In this document: piece by piece, positions 15,022 through 23,773 of the stretch
Position numbering within the stretch: position 1 is the first letter of the stretch
Layout: each line of letters opens with the position of its first letter
NCBI GenBank assembly: GCA_023415595.1
Contig: JAEZJW010000203.1
Location: forward strand, 1 to 26,497
Source: Bacillota bacterium
GTDB taxonomy: Bacteria; Bacillota; Clostridia; Lachnospirales; Lachnospiraceae
Direction of reading: 5' to 3'
Length of the DNA: 26,497 nt
Notes under the pieces: generated by a model
What the model saw: only the letters and a program-made list of their open reading frames with translations
The model's database searches: none
Told to the model about the DNA's origin: nothing
Program-made: the position numbers and the translations under genes

Positions 15022-17324
15022 ATGCTGGAATTAAAAAACATAAGAAAAACATATACCATAGGTGGTTTTAAGACAGAGGCTCTGGACGGAATATCTGTTT
15101 CCTTCCGAAGGAACGAATTCGTGGCAATTTTAGGCGCCAGCGGCTCGGGCAAAACCACCTGTCTGAATATTATCGGCGGTCTGGACCGATATACGCAAGG
15201 TGATCTCATCATCAATGGGAAGTCCACGAAGAATTTAAGGAGAAGGACTGGGATGCCTACCGGAATAATACGATCGGTTTTGTATTCCAGAACTATAACC
15301 TGATTTCGCATTTGAGCATCATCGCAAATGTGGAAATGGGTATGACCTTAAGCGGTGTCTCAAGGATTGATAAGCGTAAAAAGTCAATTGAGGTGCTGGA
15401 TCGGGTAGGTCTGAAAATGCATATGCATAAGAAGCCGGGTCAGCTATCCGGCGGGCAGATGCAGCGGGTAGCGATTGCCCGTGCACTGGCGAATAATCCG
15501 GAGGTACTGCTCTGTGACGAGCCCACCGGTGCCCTGGATACGAAGACCAGTATTCAGATTCTTAATCTGATCAAGGAGATTGCCCATGATAAGTTGGTCA
15601 TCATGGTGACCCATAATCCGGAATTGGCCCACAGATATGCGGACCGAATCGTGGAATTTGAGGATGGGAAGGTAGTATCGGATTCCAATCCCTATGAAGA
15701 TGGCAGACAGGATGATACCTTCACCCTGAAGAAGACGAGCATGAGCTTTCCGACAGCCCTGCGATTATCCTTCAATAATATACGGACGAAGCTGGGAAGG
15801 ACGGTATTGACCGCATTTGCTTCCAGCATCGGTATTATCGGGATTGCTCTGATCCTAAGCTTATCTGTTGGCTTTCAGCTGCAGATTGATGATTTTCAGG
15901 CAGAGGCTATGACAGAGTTTCCGATCATGATCTCCAGAGAGGCGACAGAGAGGGACTCCGAAGCCTACCGGGAACGGCAGGAGGAGAGGATGGACCGGAT
16001 GACCGGTGAGGTTCAATATGTGCAATCGGAAGAGGTTTATCTGTATGATAATGATGAGAAAAATGCAAGGCACAAGAATAAGATAACGAAGGAGTATCTG
16101 GATTATATAGAAGCGATGGACCCGGCTATCTGTAAAAGCATCGGCTATACCAGGACGGTCGCCATAAATTTATTACGGAAACAGGGCACTTATGTTACAC
16201 AGGTTCGGAATGATAAGCTTAAGTTCTCCGCCTATCCCACTAAGCTGGGAGGGTCCGGATATCTTGAGGATAGCTATGACTTACTCGCCGGAGCATACCC
16301 TACGGATGAGACAGATATCGTAATCATCGTGGACAGTAAGAACAGGCTTCGGGATGAGACGGCAGCTGAGCTTGGAATCGATAGTAAAGAGAATAAGAGT
16401 ATTCCGTTTCGTGATCTTATCGGCATCGAACTGAAGGCTGTCATGAATGACGATTATTATATTAAGACGGAATACGGCGGATACACAATAGAGCAGGATT
16501 TGAAGGACCTATATAACAAAAAGGATAATATCACCTTAAGGATAACAGGAATTCTAAGAGCGAAGGAAACAATCAAATTTCCGGTCATATCGGAGGGTGT
16601 GGCTTATTCGGATGCATTAGCCTTAAGGATCATTGAGAAAGCCAGGAACTCTGAAATCGTGAAGGCTCAGGAGAAAAGTAATACGAATGTACTGACCATG
16701 CAGGAGCTGGACGAAGAGGGGAAGGAAGAAATTTTATCCTATCTGGGACAGAACAGTATCCCATATCTGATTAGGATTTATCCGATTAATTTCCAGACGA
16801 AGGACGATATCTTAAATTACCTCGATCAATATAACGAAACACATACGAAGGAGGAAGAAAAGATTGTATATACGGATCTTGCAGCTACGATCACCGGTAT
16901 GACCGGAGGGATCATGAATGGGATTACTCTGGTACTGATCGCATTTTCCTCGACCTCACTTGTGGTCAGCTTGATTATGATCGGTATTATAACCTATACC
17001 TCCGTACTGGAGAGGACGAAGGAGATCGGAATCCTGAAGGCTCTGGGCGCCAGAAAGAAGGATATTTCCAGGGTGTTCGATGCCGAGACCTTTCTGCTGG
17101 GAATCTTCTCGGGTTCCTTAGGAATATTGATTGCCTGGCTCCTGACGTTTCCAATCAACCGTATGATCTATCAGGCTACGGAGCTGGAGCATGTGGCACA
17201 TCTGAAAGCCTCCCATGCAGTCCTCCTGATTGCAATCAGTACAGTGCTGACGATGCTGGGCGGTCATCTGCCTGCCAGAATCGCTGCAAAGAAGGATGCG
17301 GTGGAAGCCTTACGAAGTGAGTAA
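15022..17324 (+). pseudogene. MacB-like ABC transporter ATPase-permease, interrupted by a frameshift
   Basis: Intact, this would be a 767-residue fusion of an ABC ATPase and an FtsX-type permease, of the kind that exports peptides or lipoproteins or senses cell-wall antibiotics. The first frame (15022-15303) has Walker A GASGSGKTT at residues 38-46. The second frame (to 17324) has LSGGQMQRVAIARAL, LLCDEPTGALD and the switch His in VTHN. It then has one membrane segment, an extracytoplasmic region of about 330 residues, and three more segments with the permease motif TKEIGILKALGARKKDI. The break lies near 15232-15238: one added base in TTT (15234-15236) restores N-F-K-E-K-D-W-D-A-Y-R-N-N and the Q-loop region FVFQNYNLI. 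The TTG at 15312 is not a real start. A deletion, a sequencing error or reversible slippage could explain it. SD AGAAAGG is 8 nt upstream of the ATG. Confidence 0.85.
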
Positions 17325-17480
17325 ATAATAGCTTCTATGGCATTACAATGGGTATAACCGCATTTTCCTTGAGATACTGGCATATACGGTAGAATACAGT
17401 GGAAAAAGATATTACAATTATTTTATAAAAATGCTGTCTGATGGATGAAGAGAAGGGTATCTGGTAATATTAAATAGGAA

Positions 17481-17495
17481 TGTAAAATAATTACA
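17481..17495 (+). promoter_or_regulatory. 15-bp palindrome upstream of the LCP gene
   Basis: TGTAAAATAATTACA, arms TGTAA and TTACA with a 5-bp centre, ends 23 bases before the LCP start codon. The identical 15-mer recurs at 20314-20328 before the AIM24 gene. A related sequence on the other strand lies at about 17414-17428. Possible shared operator. Confidence 0.5.
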
Positions 17496-17518
17496 AATTC
17501 TTATGTCGAGGTAATCGG

Positions 17519-18784
17519 ATGAATAACAGAAGCAGGAAACAAAAAACAATTAAGGTTACCATAGTCTCTCTCTGCAGTCTGGCAGGCCTTGCAGCCATTC
17601 TTTGCCTTAGTGCTTATCTGGTGATGCACCGATATATCAGTAAGGTAAATTATGTACCCTTGGAGGAGGCCGATTCCTCACAGATTGATTTACAGAACGA
17701 GGAGGCTGCAGACAGCACATCGGAATACTATTTGGAGAAGCACGGTTCCTCGGCAGGACAGGCTTCAAAACAGCCCCGTGAGGCGGTGGAAGCCTCGACA
17801 GAAGGTAGCGTCTTTCTGCCTGACCGGGATCAGCCGGCTGCAGAAGAACCTGAATGCACAACTGCCGAAAATGATGGCATGACGACTCCGGTCCCGGAAG
17901 CAGATACCGACTCTGATGATCAGGAGGCTGCAGGAAAACTGGAAGAAAGCATCAGAAATAATATCATGGATGCGGAGAGCCCGGTCAAAAGGGAGAAAGA
18001 GGTTCTTAACCTTCTGCTGATTGGGACTGATAACCGCTTAGAGGAGGCTAGAGGGTTATCTGATTCTATGATTCTGCTATCCATAAATCAGAAAGAAGAG
18101 AGAATTACCGTAACCTCGCTGCTTAGGGACATCTATCTTCACATCCCCGAGGAAAACACCTATAATAGGTTGAATACCGCTTATGCCTTTGGGGGAGCCA
18201 GACTATTGATTAAGACCATCGAAGAGAATTTCAAGGTTAAGATAGATAATTACGCTTCGGTTGATTTCTATTCCTTTACGAAGGTGATTGATGCCCTTGG
18301 AGGAATTGAACTGGAAATTACGGAGGAAGAGCTGCCCTATATCAATGGTTTGATTAAGGAGTTGAACCGGCTACAGGGGAAAGAGAAGGAAACTGATTAT
18401 CTGAAAGCTTCCGGAGTTCAGCTGTTAAACGGAAGGCAAGCCCTCGGTTATACCAGGGTCCGTTATGTGGGTACTGATTTTGGAAGAACAGCAAGGCAGA
18501 GAGCGGTTCTGGAGCAAATCTATAAGAAAGCCAAAAAGCTGGGTGTAAAGAAGACAACAGAACTGCTGGACCTTCTATTGCCCGAGGTAACAACCAATTT
18601 TACAGAGAAGGAAATTATCTCACAGATCTTATCCTTTCCTGACTATATGGAATATGACTATGATTCCTTTTCTATCCCGATGTCCGGAACCTATGAGAAT
18701 CTGAAAATCCGTGGGATGCAGGTTCTGGGCATCGATTTTGAGGAGAATATCAAGGAGCTGAAAAAGAGGATCTATCTGCAATAG
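17519..18784 (+). CDS. LytR-CpsA-Psr (LCP) family cell-wall ligase
   Basis: LCP proteins transfer polyprenyl-linked polymers such as teichoic acids or capsule to peptidoglycan on the outer side of the membrane. The 421-residue product has a short cytoplasmic N-terminus, one membrane anchor (about 13-36) and an acidic Ser/Glu/Ala-rich linker (about 45-155). The LCP domain runs from LNLLLIGTDNR (about 163) through SLLRDIYLHIP to GYTRVRY. The Asp in GTDNR and the Arg residues in LLRD and YTRVRY match the family's metal and pyrophosphate ligands. GAGGT at 17508-17512 lies 6 nt before the ATG. The gene is the only one between the ABC gene and the promoter at 18795. Confidence 0.9.
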   Translation: MNNRSRKQKTIKVTIVSLCSLAGLAAILCLSAYLVMHRYISKVNYVPLEEADSSQIDLQNEEAADSTSEYYLEKHGSSAGQASKQPREAVEASTEGSVFLPDRDQPAAEEPECTTAENDGMTTPVPEADTDSDDQEAAGKLEESIRNNIMDAESPVKREKEVLNLLLIGTDNRLEEARGLSDSMILLSINQKEERITVTSLLRDIYLHIPEENTYNRLNTAYAFGGARLLIKTIEENFKVKIDNYASVDFYSFTKVIDALGGIELEITEEELPYINGLIKELNRLQGKEKETDYLKASGVQLLNGRQALGYTRVRYVGTDFGRTARQRAVLEQIYKKAKKLGVKKTTELLDLLLPEVTTNFTEKEIISQILSFPDYMEYDYDSFSIPMSGTYENLKIRGMQVLGIDFEENIKELKKRIYLQ

Positions 18785-18794
18785 TTTCTTGTTA

Positions 18795-18823
18795 TTGCTA
18801 TGTTTTGCTGAATATGGTAAAAT
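18795..18823 (+). promoter_or_regulatory. Predicted promoter of the M16 peptidase gene
   Basis: TTGCTA at 18795-18800, 17 bp, then TAAAAT at 18818-18823 preceded by TGG (extended -10). It begins just after the LCP stop codon and implies a leader of about 200 nt. Confidence 0.6.
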
Positions 18824-18930
18824 TACTTCATAAATACATTACTGAAGATAAAGAGATATGATGCGGTAATGACGGAAAACTTTTTTCGGGTAAAAATATA
18901 GTAAAGATATCTGTTTATGCATGAATAACA

Positions 18931-19014
18931 GAGGCTTCATAAGGTAACCCCCACTCATTATGATTATTTCAGATTAATTGTAATATTGGGGGTATTATTT
19001 TAAGAGAAAGCCTC
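18931..19014 (+). promoter_or_regulatory. Nested hairpin in the M16 gene leader
   Basis: Outer arms GAGGCTT (18931-18937) and AAGCCTC (19008-19014) enclose inner arms ACCCCCA (18947-18953) and TGGGGGT (18987-18993). The inner stem is followed by ATTATTTT, like a weak terminator. The structure ends four bases before the SD. It could be an attenuator; no known riboswitch was recognised. Confidence 0.5.
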
Positions 19015-19034
19015 GGACGGGGAGGGAAACCGAT

Positions 19035-20303
19035 ATGACGAATATCTATAAATTATCCAACAATATTACCGTAATAATGGAGAAAATGCCCTATCTTAAG
19101 AGTGCCGCCTTCGGTGCATGGATCCGCGCAGGATCAGCGAATGAGGATGATCATAATAATGGGATTGCCCATATGATTGAACATATGCTGTTTAAAGGAA
19201 CTCATAAAAGGTCAGCCAGACAGATCGCAGATGAGATGGCTAAGATCGGTGGAAATATCAATGCCTTTACCAGTAAGGAGTGTACCTCCTATTATGCGAC
19301 GACCCTTAGCGAACATCTGCCGATTGCGATTGATATCATCAGCGATATGCTGACGAATTCCCTGATTGAGGAGAAGGCACTGAAGAAGGAAAAGGGAGTA
19401 ATTATTGAAGAGATCGATATGTATGATGATTCCCCGGAGGACCTGGTGCATGAAATGCTGCAGCAGAGGGTATGGAAGGACCATCCCCTGGGTTTCATGA
19501 TCTCGGGTACGAAAAAGGTGGTCCGGAAGGTAAGCAGAGAACAGATCCTGGAGTTTATGGATACCTATTATGTGGGCGAGAATATCATCATCTCAGTCGC
19601 AGGTAATTTCGACGAGGAGGAGACATTGAAGCTGCTGGAGAAGTCCTTTGGCACGATAAAGGAAAAGAGCGGGAAGGAGAATGATTTACCCGGAAAACCG
19701 AATTATCACAGAGTAGTCTGCAAGAGGGATAAGGATATTGAACAGATGCATCTGAATATTGCTTTCGACTGTATCTCATATCAATCGGAGGAACGGTATA
19801 CCTTATCCGTATTGAACTCCATCCTGGGTGGCAGTGTCAATTCTAGGCTGTTCCAGAAGATCAGGGAGGACAGCGGACTTACTTATTCCATCTATTCCTA
19901 CGGCAGCTCCTACCGTGATACCGGACTGCTCCATATCTATGCTGCGATGAATCCTTCACAGACAGCTACGGTCGTTAAGAAGATCCGGCAAATTGTCTCT
20001 GATATCAGAAAGAAGGGTATTACAAAGGAAGAATTGGAGATGACGAAGGAACAGATCAAGACGGAGCTGATTTTGGGGAGCGAAAGTGCGAAGAGCAGAA
20101 TGAATTCCAACGGTAAGTCCATGTTGAACCGAGGAAGAATTGCCACTTTAGAGGAACTGATCGAAGGAATTGAAAATGTCAGCCTGACGAATCTGAAGGG
20201 TTTTGCCACCCGTTATATGGATCTTGAAAATTGCTCCTATTCTCTGGTCGGAAACATGAAGGGGATTGATCTTAAGGAGTTGGAGATAAGAAAGATAGGC
20301 TGA
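19035..20303 (+). CDS. M16 family zinc metallopeptidase
   Basis: The 422-residue protein is a single-chain M16B-type (processing-peptidase-like) zinc protease. It has the inverted zinc motif HMIEH with His46, Glu49 and His50, and the distal ligand Glu in VIIEEIDMYDD (residue 125 or 126). The family's block GGNINAFTSKECTSYYA follows the motif, and the second half carries LGGSVNSRLFQKIREDSGLTYS, a substrate-grip region. There is no signal peptide, so it is probably cytoplasmic. In Bacillus and Clostridia a homologue is encoded near pnp. GGGGAGG lies about 9 nt upstream of ATG 19035. The substrate is unknown. Confidence 0.93.
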   Translation: MTNIYKLSNNITVIMEKMPYLKSAAFGAWIRAGSANEDDHNNGIAHMIEHMLFKGTHKRSARQIADEMAKIGGNINAFTSKECTSYYATTLSEHLPIAIDIISDMLTNSLIEEKALKKEKGVIIEEIDMYDDSPEDLVHEMLQQRVWKDHPLGFMISGTKKVVRKVSREQILEFMDTYYVGENIIISVAGNFDEEETLKLLEKSFGTIKEKSGKENDLPGKPNYHRVVCKRDKDIEQMHLNIAFDCISYQSEERYTLSVLNSILGGSVNSRLFQKIREDSGLTYSIYSYGSSYRDTGLLHIYAAMNPSQTATVVKKIRQIVSDIRKKGITKEELEMTKEQIKTELILGSESAKSRMNSNGKSMLNRGRIATLEELIEGIENVSLTNLKGFATRYMDLENCSYSLVGNMKGIDLKELEIRKIG

Positions 20304-20313
20304 TAATATTTAG

Positions 20314-20341
20314 TGTAAAATAATTACAGATATGGTATAAT
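20314..20341 (+). promoter_or_regulatory. AIM24 gene promoter with overlapping palindrome
   Basis: Perfect TATAAT at 20336-20341 with TGG at 20333-20335. The palindrome TGTAAAATAATTACA (20314-20328) covers the -35 and spacer positions, where a bound repressor would block RNA polymerase. No good -35 box is visible. Confidence 0.55.
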
Positions 20342-20390
20342 GTCACAGAGATTAACGGTATGTAATAATTTTATTAAAGGAGGGTTAGTT

Positions 20391-21071
20391 ATGAGGTATG
20401 AGATTCATGGGGAGCCTTTGCCGGTTGTTGTTTGTCATGTGGCACCGGGAGAAACAATGATTACAGAACGGGGCTCTATGAGCTGGATGAGTCCGAATAT
20501 GAAGATGGAAACCTCAACGAACGGAGGAATCGGAAAAGCTCTGGGCAGGATGTTTTCCGGCGATTCCCTCTTCCAGAACCGATATACATCCGTGAACGGT
20601 GAGGGCATGATTGCTTTTGCTTCGAGCTTTCCCGGCTCGATCAGGGCATTATGTATTTCTCCCGGTAATAACATGATTGTTCAGAAATCTGCTTTTCTTG
20701 CCTCCGAGGCAAGTGTGGAGCTGTCCCTGCATTTCCAGAAGAAGCTGGGCGCCGGCTTATTCGGCGGAGAAGGCTTCATCATGCAGAAGCTGTCCGGTAG
20801 AGGAGTTGCGTTCATCGAGATAGACGGCTATGCTATGGAATACGAACTGATGCCAGGACAGAAGATGATTGTGGATACCGGATATCTGGCTGCTATGACT
20901 GAGAGCTGTACGATGGAGATCCAGACGGTTCCCGGTGTGAAAAACATGTTATTCGGTGGGGAAGGAATCTTCAATACCGTCATTACCGGACCCGGCAAGA
21001 TCCTACTGCAGACCATGCCGGCCAGCAATGTAGCTGCAACCCTCAGGCCTTTCTTCCCGTCCGCAAAATAA
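20391..21071 (+). CDS. AIM24 / TIGR00266 family protein
   Basis: The 226-residue product matches the TIGR00266/AIM24 family, a beta-rich protein found in many bacteria and in mitochondria, of unknown biochemical role. Recognisable blocks are GSMSWMSPNMKMET near the N-terminus, the Gly-rich MLFGGEGIFNTVITGPGKILLQT near the C-terminus, and an internal copy GAGLFGGEGFIMQKLSG. AAAGGAGGG at 20376-20384 sits 6 nt before ATG 20391, so the in-frame upstream ATG at 20340, which lies in the -10 box, is rejected. No signal peptide. It is probably transcribed alone from the promoter at 20336. Confidence 0.9.
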   Translation: MRYEIHGEPLPVVVCHVAPGETMITERGSMSWMSPNMKMETSTNGGIGKALGRMFSGDSLFQNRYTSVNGEGMIAFASSFPGSIRALCISPGNNMIVQKSAFLASEASVELSLHFQKKLGAGLFGGEGFIMQKLSGRGVAFIEIDGYAMEYELMPGQKMIVDTGYLAAMTESCTMEIQTVPGVKNMLFGGEGIFNTVITGPGKILLQTMPASNVAATLRPFFPSAK

Positions 21072-21197
21072 TATCAGGAGGATAGAACCTTTGACAGGTA
21101 AACCCTGGAATTGGTTATCAGCCTATCAAGGAGCAAACAGGTTAACCCGGACTGAGTGAAAGAATATACCGGATAATACCATGGAATGAAATATAGC

Positions 21198-21225
21198 TTG
21201 ACATTACAAACCGGAATGATATAAT
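21198..21225 (+). promoter_or_regulatory. Strong sigma-A promoter of the thrS T-box unit
   Basis: Perfect TTGACA (21198-21203), 16-bp spacer, perfect TATAAT (21220-21225). Transcription should begin near 21232, upstream of the T-box structure. Confidence 0.85.
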
Positions 21226-21274
21226 TAGGATCAGCAAAAACAATTCAGAAAATTAACTGGATTGTCATCATTAA

Positions 21275-21541
21275 AACGTTGATGAGACGAGTAATATGCA
21301 GAAGAATCCAGAGAGAGATATGATTTGGTGGAAGTATCTCATTCAGTGGTTATATCTATTTGTCAGCCACGCAGAAGCATATGAAAACTACCTCGGAGTG
21401 ACCTTAAACCGGTCCGGTGATTCCGTTATCATCGAATGAAGTGGGTGCTATAAACACCAAGAAGGGTGGAACCGCGACGTAAATCATACGCTCGTCCCTT
21501 CCGATTTGACCTAAGCCAAGTCGGAAGTGACGGGCTTTCTT
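21275..21541 (+). ncRNA. T-box leader of thrS
   Basis: T-box RNAs sense uncharged tRNA and switch from a terminator to an antiterminator. The core T-box sequence is AAGGGTGGAACCGCGACG at 21462-21479, with the tRNA-end bulge TGGA inside. Stem I has AGTA on the 5' side, helix ATATGC/GCATAT, and a 3' loop strand GAAAACTAC before CTCG. Within it ACT (21387-21389, followed by A) is the likely threonine specifier, matching the gene. The bulge TGGA predicts a tRNA ending in UCCA. The region 21072-21197 before the promoter holds nothing I can support strongly. Confidence 0.92.
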
Positions 21542-21544
21542 TAT
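21490..21544 (+). terminator. T-box controlled terminator
   Basis: A stem of about 20 bp from GCTCGTCCCTTCCGATTT (21490-21507) and AGTCGGAAGTGACGGGC (21519-21535), with G-U wobbles and one mismatch, followed by TTTCTTTAT. It overlaps the region that would fold as antiterminator when uncharged tRNA-Thr binds. Confidence 0.88.
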
Positions 21545-21562
21545 CTTGAAAGGAGAATTATC

Positions 21563-23530
21563 ATGAAGATTACGTTAAAAGACGGCTCCGTGAAGGAGTA
21601 CGGTAATGCAATGACAGTATATGAGATAGCAGCGGATATCAGCGAAGGTCTGGCGAGAATGGCCTGTGCCGGTGAACTGAACGGCAAGGTGGTGGATCTT
21701 AGGACCGTAGTAGAGAAGGACAGCGATTTGAATATTCTAACCTTTAATGATGATGCAGGTAAGTCTGCCTACCGTCATACTACCTCCCATGTCCTTGCCC
21801 AGGCGGTAAAGAGACTGTATCCGAATGCAAAATTAGCAATCGGTCCTTCGATTGATACCGGTTTTTATTATGATTTTGATTGTGCTCCCTTTGACCGCGC
21901 AGCTCTTGATGAACTGGAGAAGGAAATGAAGAAGATCATCAAGGAGGGTGATGAACTGACCCGCTTTACTCTTCCGAGAAAGGAAGCCATCGCTCTGATG
22001 CAGGAGAAGGGCGAGCCCTATAAGGTAGAGCTGATTGAAGACCTGCCGGAGGATGCAGAGCTTTCCTTCTATCAGCAGGGGGATTTCGTGGATCTGTGTG
22101 CCGGCCCTCACCTAATGAGTACGAAGAATATTAAGGCAATTAAGCTGATTTCCTCCTCCGGTGCTTACTGGAGAGGGTCAGAGAAGAATAAGATGCTGAC
22201 CAGAGTATACGGTACCGCTTATACGAAGACCGCGGAGCTGGAGGAGTATCTGGTTCATCTGGAGGATATTAAGAAACGTGACCATAACAAGCTGGGTCGT
22301 GAGATGGAGCTTTTTGCAACTGTGGATGTAATCGGTCAGGGACTGCCCCTGCTGATGCCGAAGGGTGCGAAGATCGTACAGACCCTGCAGAGATGGATCG
22401 AGGATGAAGAGGAACGCCGCGGTTATATGAGGACGAAGACTCCTCTGATGGCGAAGAAGGACCTCTATATTATTTCCGACCATTGGAATCACTATAAGGA
22501 AGGCATGTTCGTACTGGGAGATGAGAAGGATGAGGATGCGGAAGTATTCGCACTCCGCCCGATGACCTGCCCGTTCCAGTATTATGTATACAAGCAGAGC
22601 CAGAAATCCTACCGTGATCTGCCCTGCCGCTATGGCGAGACCTCAACCCTGTTCCGTAACGAGGATTCCGGGGAGATGCACGGACTGACCAGAGTAAGAC
22701 AGTTCACGATCTCCGAGGGTCACTTAATCGTTACTCCGGAGCAGATCGAGGTGGAATTCGCAGGCTGTCTGGAGCTTGCTATGTATTGCCTTAAGACGCT
22801 CGGACTTGAGAATGATGTTACCTACCGTCTCTCCAAATGGGATCCGAACAATAAGTCAAAGTACCTCGGAGATGAGGAGCATTGGGATAAAATGCAGGGC
22901 AAGATGAGAGAAATACTCACTCATCTTGGTGTGAATTTCTCCGAAGCTGAGGGTGAGGCTGCTTTCTACGGACCGAAGCTCGATATCCAGGCGAAGAATG
23001 TATATGGTAAGGAAGATACAATGATTACGATCCAGCTGGATTTCGTTCTAGCTGAGCGTTTCGATATGTTCTACATCGATGCTAACGGCGAGAAGAAGCG
23101 TCCCTTCATTATCCATAGAACCAGTATGGGCTGCTATGAGAGACCCCTTGCCTGGCTGATCGAGAAATATGCCGGTATGTTCCCGACCTGGCTGTGTCCG
23201 GAGCAGGTTCGTATCCTTCCGATTTCTGAGAAGTATCATGACTATGCGAATAAGGTGAAGGAAGAGCTTCAGAAGAATAATGTTCTTGTTACAGTGGATG
23301 AGAGAGCAGAGAAGATCGGTTACAAGATCAGGGAAGCAAGATTGGACCGCATTCCTTACCTGCTGGTGGTAGGCCAGAAGGAAGAGGAAGAGGGCGTTGT
23401 ATCTGTAAGAAGCCGTTTCCTCGGAGATGAGGGCCAGAAGCCTCTGGATACCTTTATCAGTGATATCAGCAAGGAGATCAGAACCAGAGAAATTCGTAAA
23501 ATCGAAGTTACAGAAGACCAGAAGCAGTAA
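21563..23530 (+). CDS. thrS: Threonine--tRNA ligase, divergent form
   Basis: ThrRS charges tRNA-Thr. The 655-residue product has a TGS domain (1-61), an editing domain with HTTSH (His72, His76) and DLCAGPH, a class II core and a C-terminal anticodon-binding domain (from about 553). The zinc ligands appear conserved: Cys336 in RPMTCP, His387 in EGHLIV and His518 in IIHRTSMG. Several core blocks differ from the usual bacterial ThrRS. MNCPGH is here MTCPFQ, the motif 2 strand reads RYGETSTLFRNEDSGEMHGL, and motif 3 reads GCYERPLAWLIEKY. AAAGGAG at 21549-21555 decides ATG 21563 over the earlier in-frame ATG inside the terminator. It is regulated by the T-box. The stop codon lies inside the first unit of a 16-bp repeat array. 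Confidence 0.94.
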   Translation: MKITLKDGSVKEYGNAMTVYEIAADISEGLARMACAGELNGKVVDLRTVVEKDSDLNILTFNDDAGKSAYRHTTSHVLAQAVKRLYPNAKLAIGPSIDTGFYYDFDCAPFDRAALDELEKEMKKIIKEGDELTRFTLPRKEAIALMQEKGEPYKVELIEDLPEDAELSFYQQGDFVDLCAGPHLMSTKNIKAIKLISSSGAYWRGSEKNKMLTRVYGTAYTKTAELEEYLVHLEDIKKRDHNKLGREMELFATVDVIGQGLPLLMPKGAKIVQTLQRWIEDEEERRGYMRTKTPLMAKKDLYIISDHWNHYKEGMFVLGDEKDEDAEVFALRPMTCPFQYYVYKQSQKSYRDLPCRYGETSTLFRNEDSGEMHGLTRVRQFTISEGHLIVTPEQIEVEFAGCLELAMYCLKTLGLENDVTYRLSKWDPNNKSKYLGDEEHWDKMQGKMREILTHLGVNFSEAEGEAAFYGPKLDIQAKNVYGKEDTMITIQLDFVLAERFDMFYIDANGEKKRPFIIHRTSMGCYERPLAWLIEKYAGMFPTWLCPEQVRILPISEKYHDYANKVKEELQKNNVLVTVDERAEKIGYKIREARLDRIPYLLVVGQKEEEEGVVSVRSRFLGDEGQKPLDTFISDISKEIRTREIRKIEVTEDQKQ

Positions 23531-23622
23531 GATACAGAAGCAGTTAGATACAGAACCAGTAAGATACAGAAGCAGTTAGATACAGAACCAGTAAGATACA
23601 AGACCAGTAAGATTCAGAACCG
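23519..23622 (+). repeat. 16-bp tandem repeats starting at the thrS stop codon
   Basis: Six 16-bp units start at 23519, 23535, 23551, 23567, 23583 and 23599, plus a partial unit. The unit is CAGAAGCAGTAAGATA with variants GTTAG for GTAAG and ACC for AGC. Units 2-3 and 4-5 are identical 32-bp pairs. The first unit holds the last thrS codons and TAA stop. Since 16 is not a multiple of three, every frame soon meets TAA or TAG. Confidence 0.92.
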
Positions 23623-23650
23623 AAAATACAACAATGTATTTATTAAACCT

Positions 23651-23681
23651 AGGGAGCTGTTCGTCAGAACAGCTCCCTTTA
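23651..23681 (+). terminator. Intrinsic terminator after thrS
   Basis: GGGAGCTGTTC (23652-23662), GTCA loop, GAACAGCTCCC (23667-23677), then TTT. Perfect 11-bp stem. Confidence 0.9.
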
Positions 23682-23745
23682 GATTAAACCATACAGGAGG
23701 TAAGGGAAAAAGGTTGTCGGTCTGTCATGATAAATAAATGAGTTC

Positions 23746-23773
23746 TTGACAAAAGCACATCTGTCATTATATG
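23746..23773 (+). promoter_or_regulatory. Predicted promoter of metY
   Basis: Perfect TTGACA (23746-23751), 16-bp spacer and TATATG (23768-23773). The leader of about 100 nt to the ATG contains no SAM riboswitch pattern that I can recognise. Confidence 0.6.

Noticed and set aside
15235..15241. Programmed -1 frameshift in the ABC gene
   Set aside because: The site does not form an X-XXY-YYZ slippery heptamer and no stimulating stem directly follows; an indel is simpler.
20340..20390. ATG 20340 as the AIM24 start
   Set aside because: It lies inside the TATAAT box; a strong SD fits ATG 20391.
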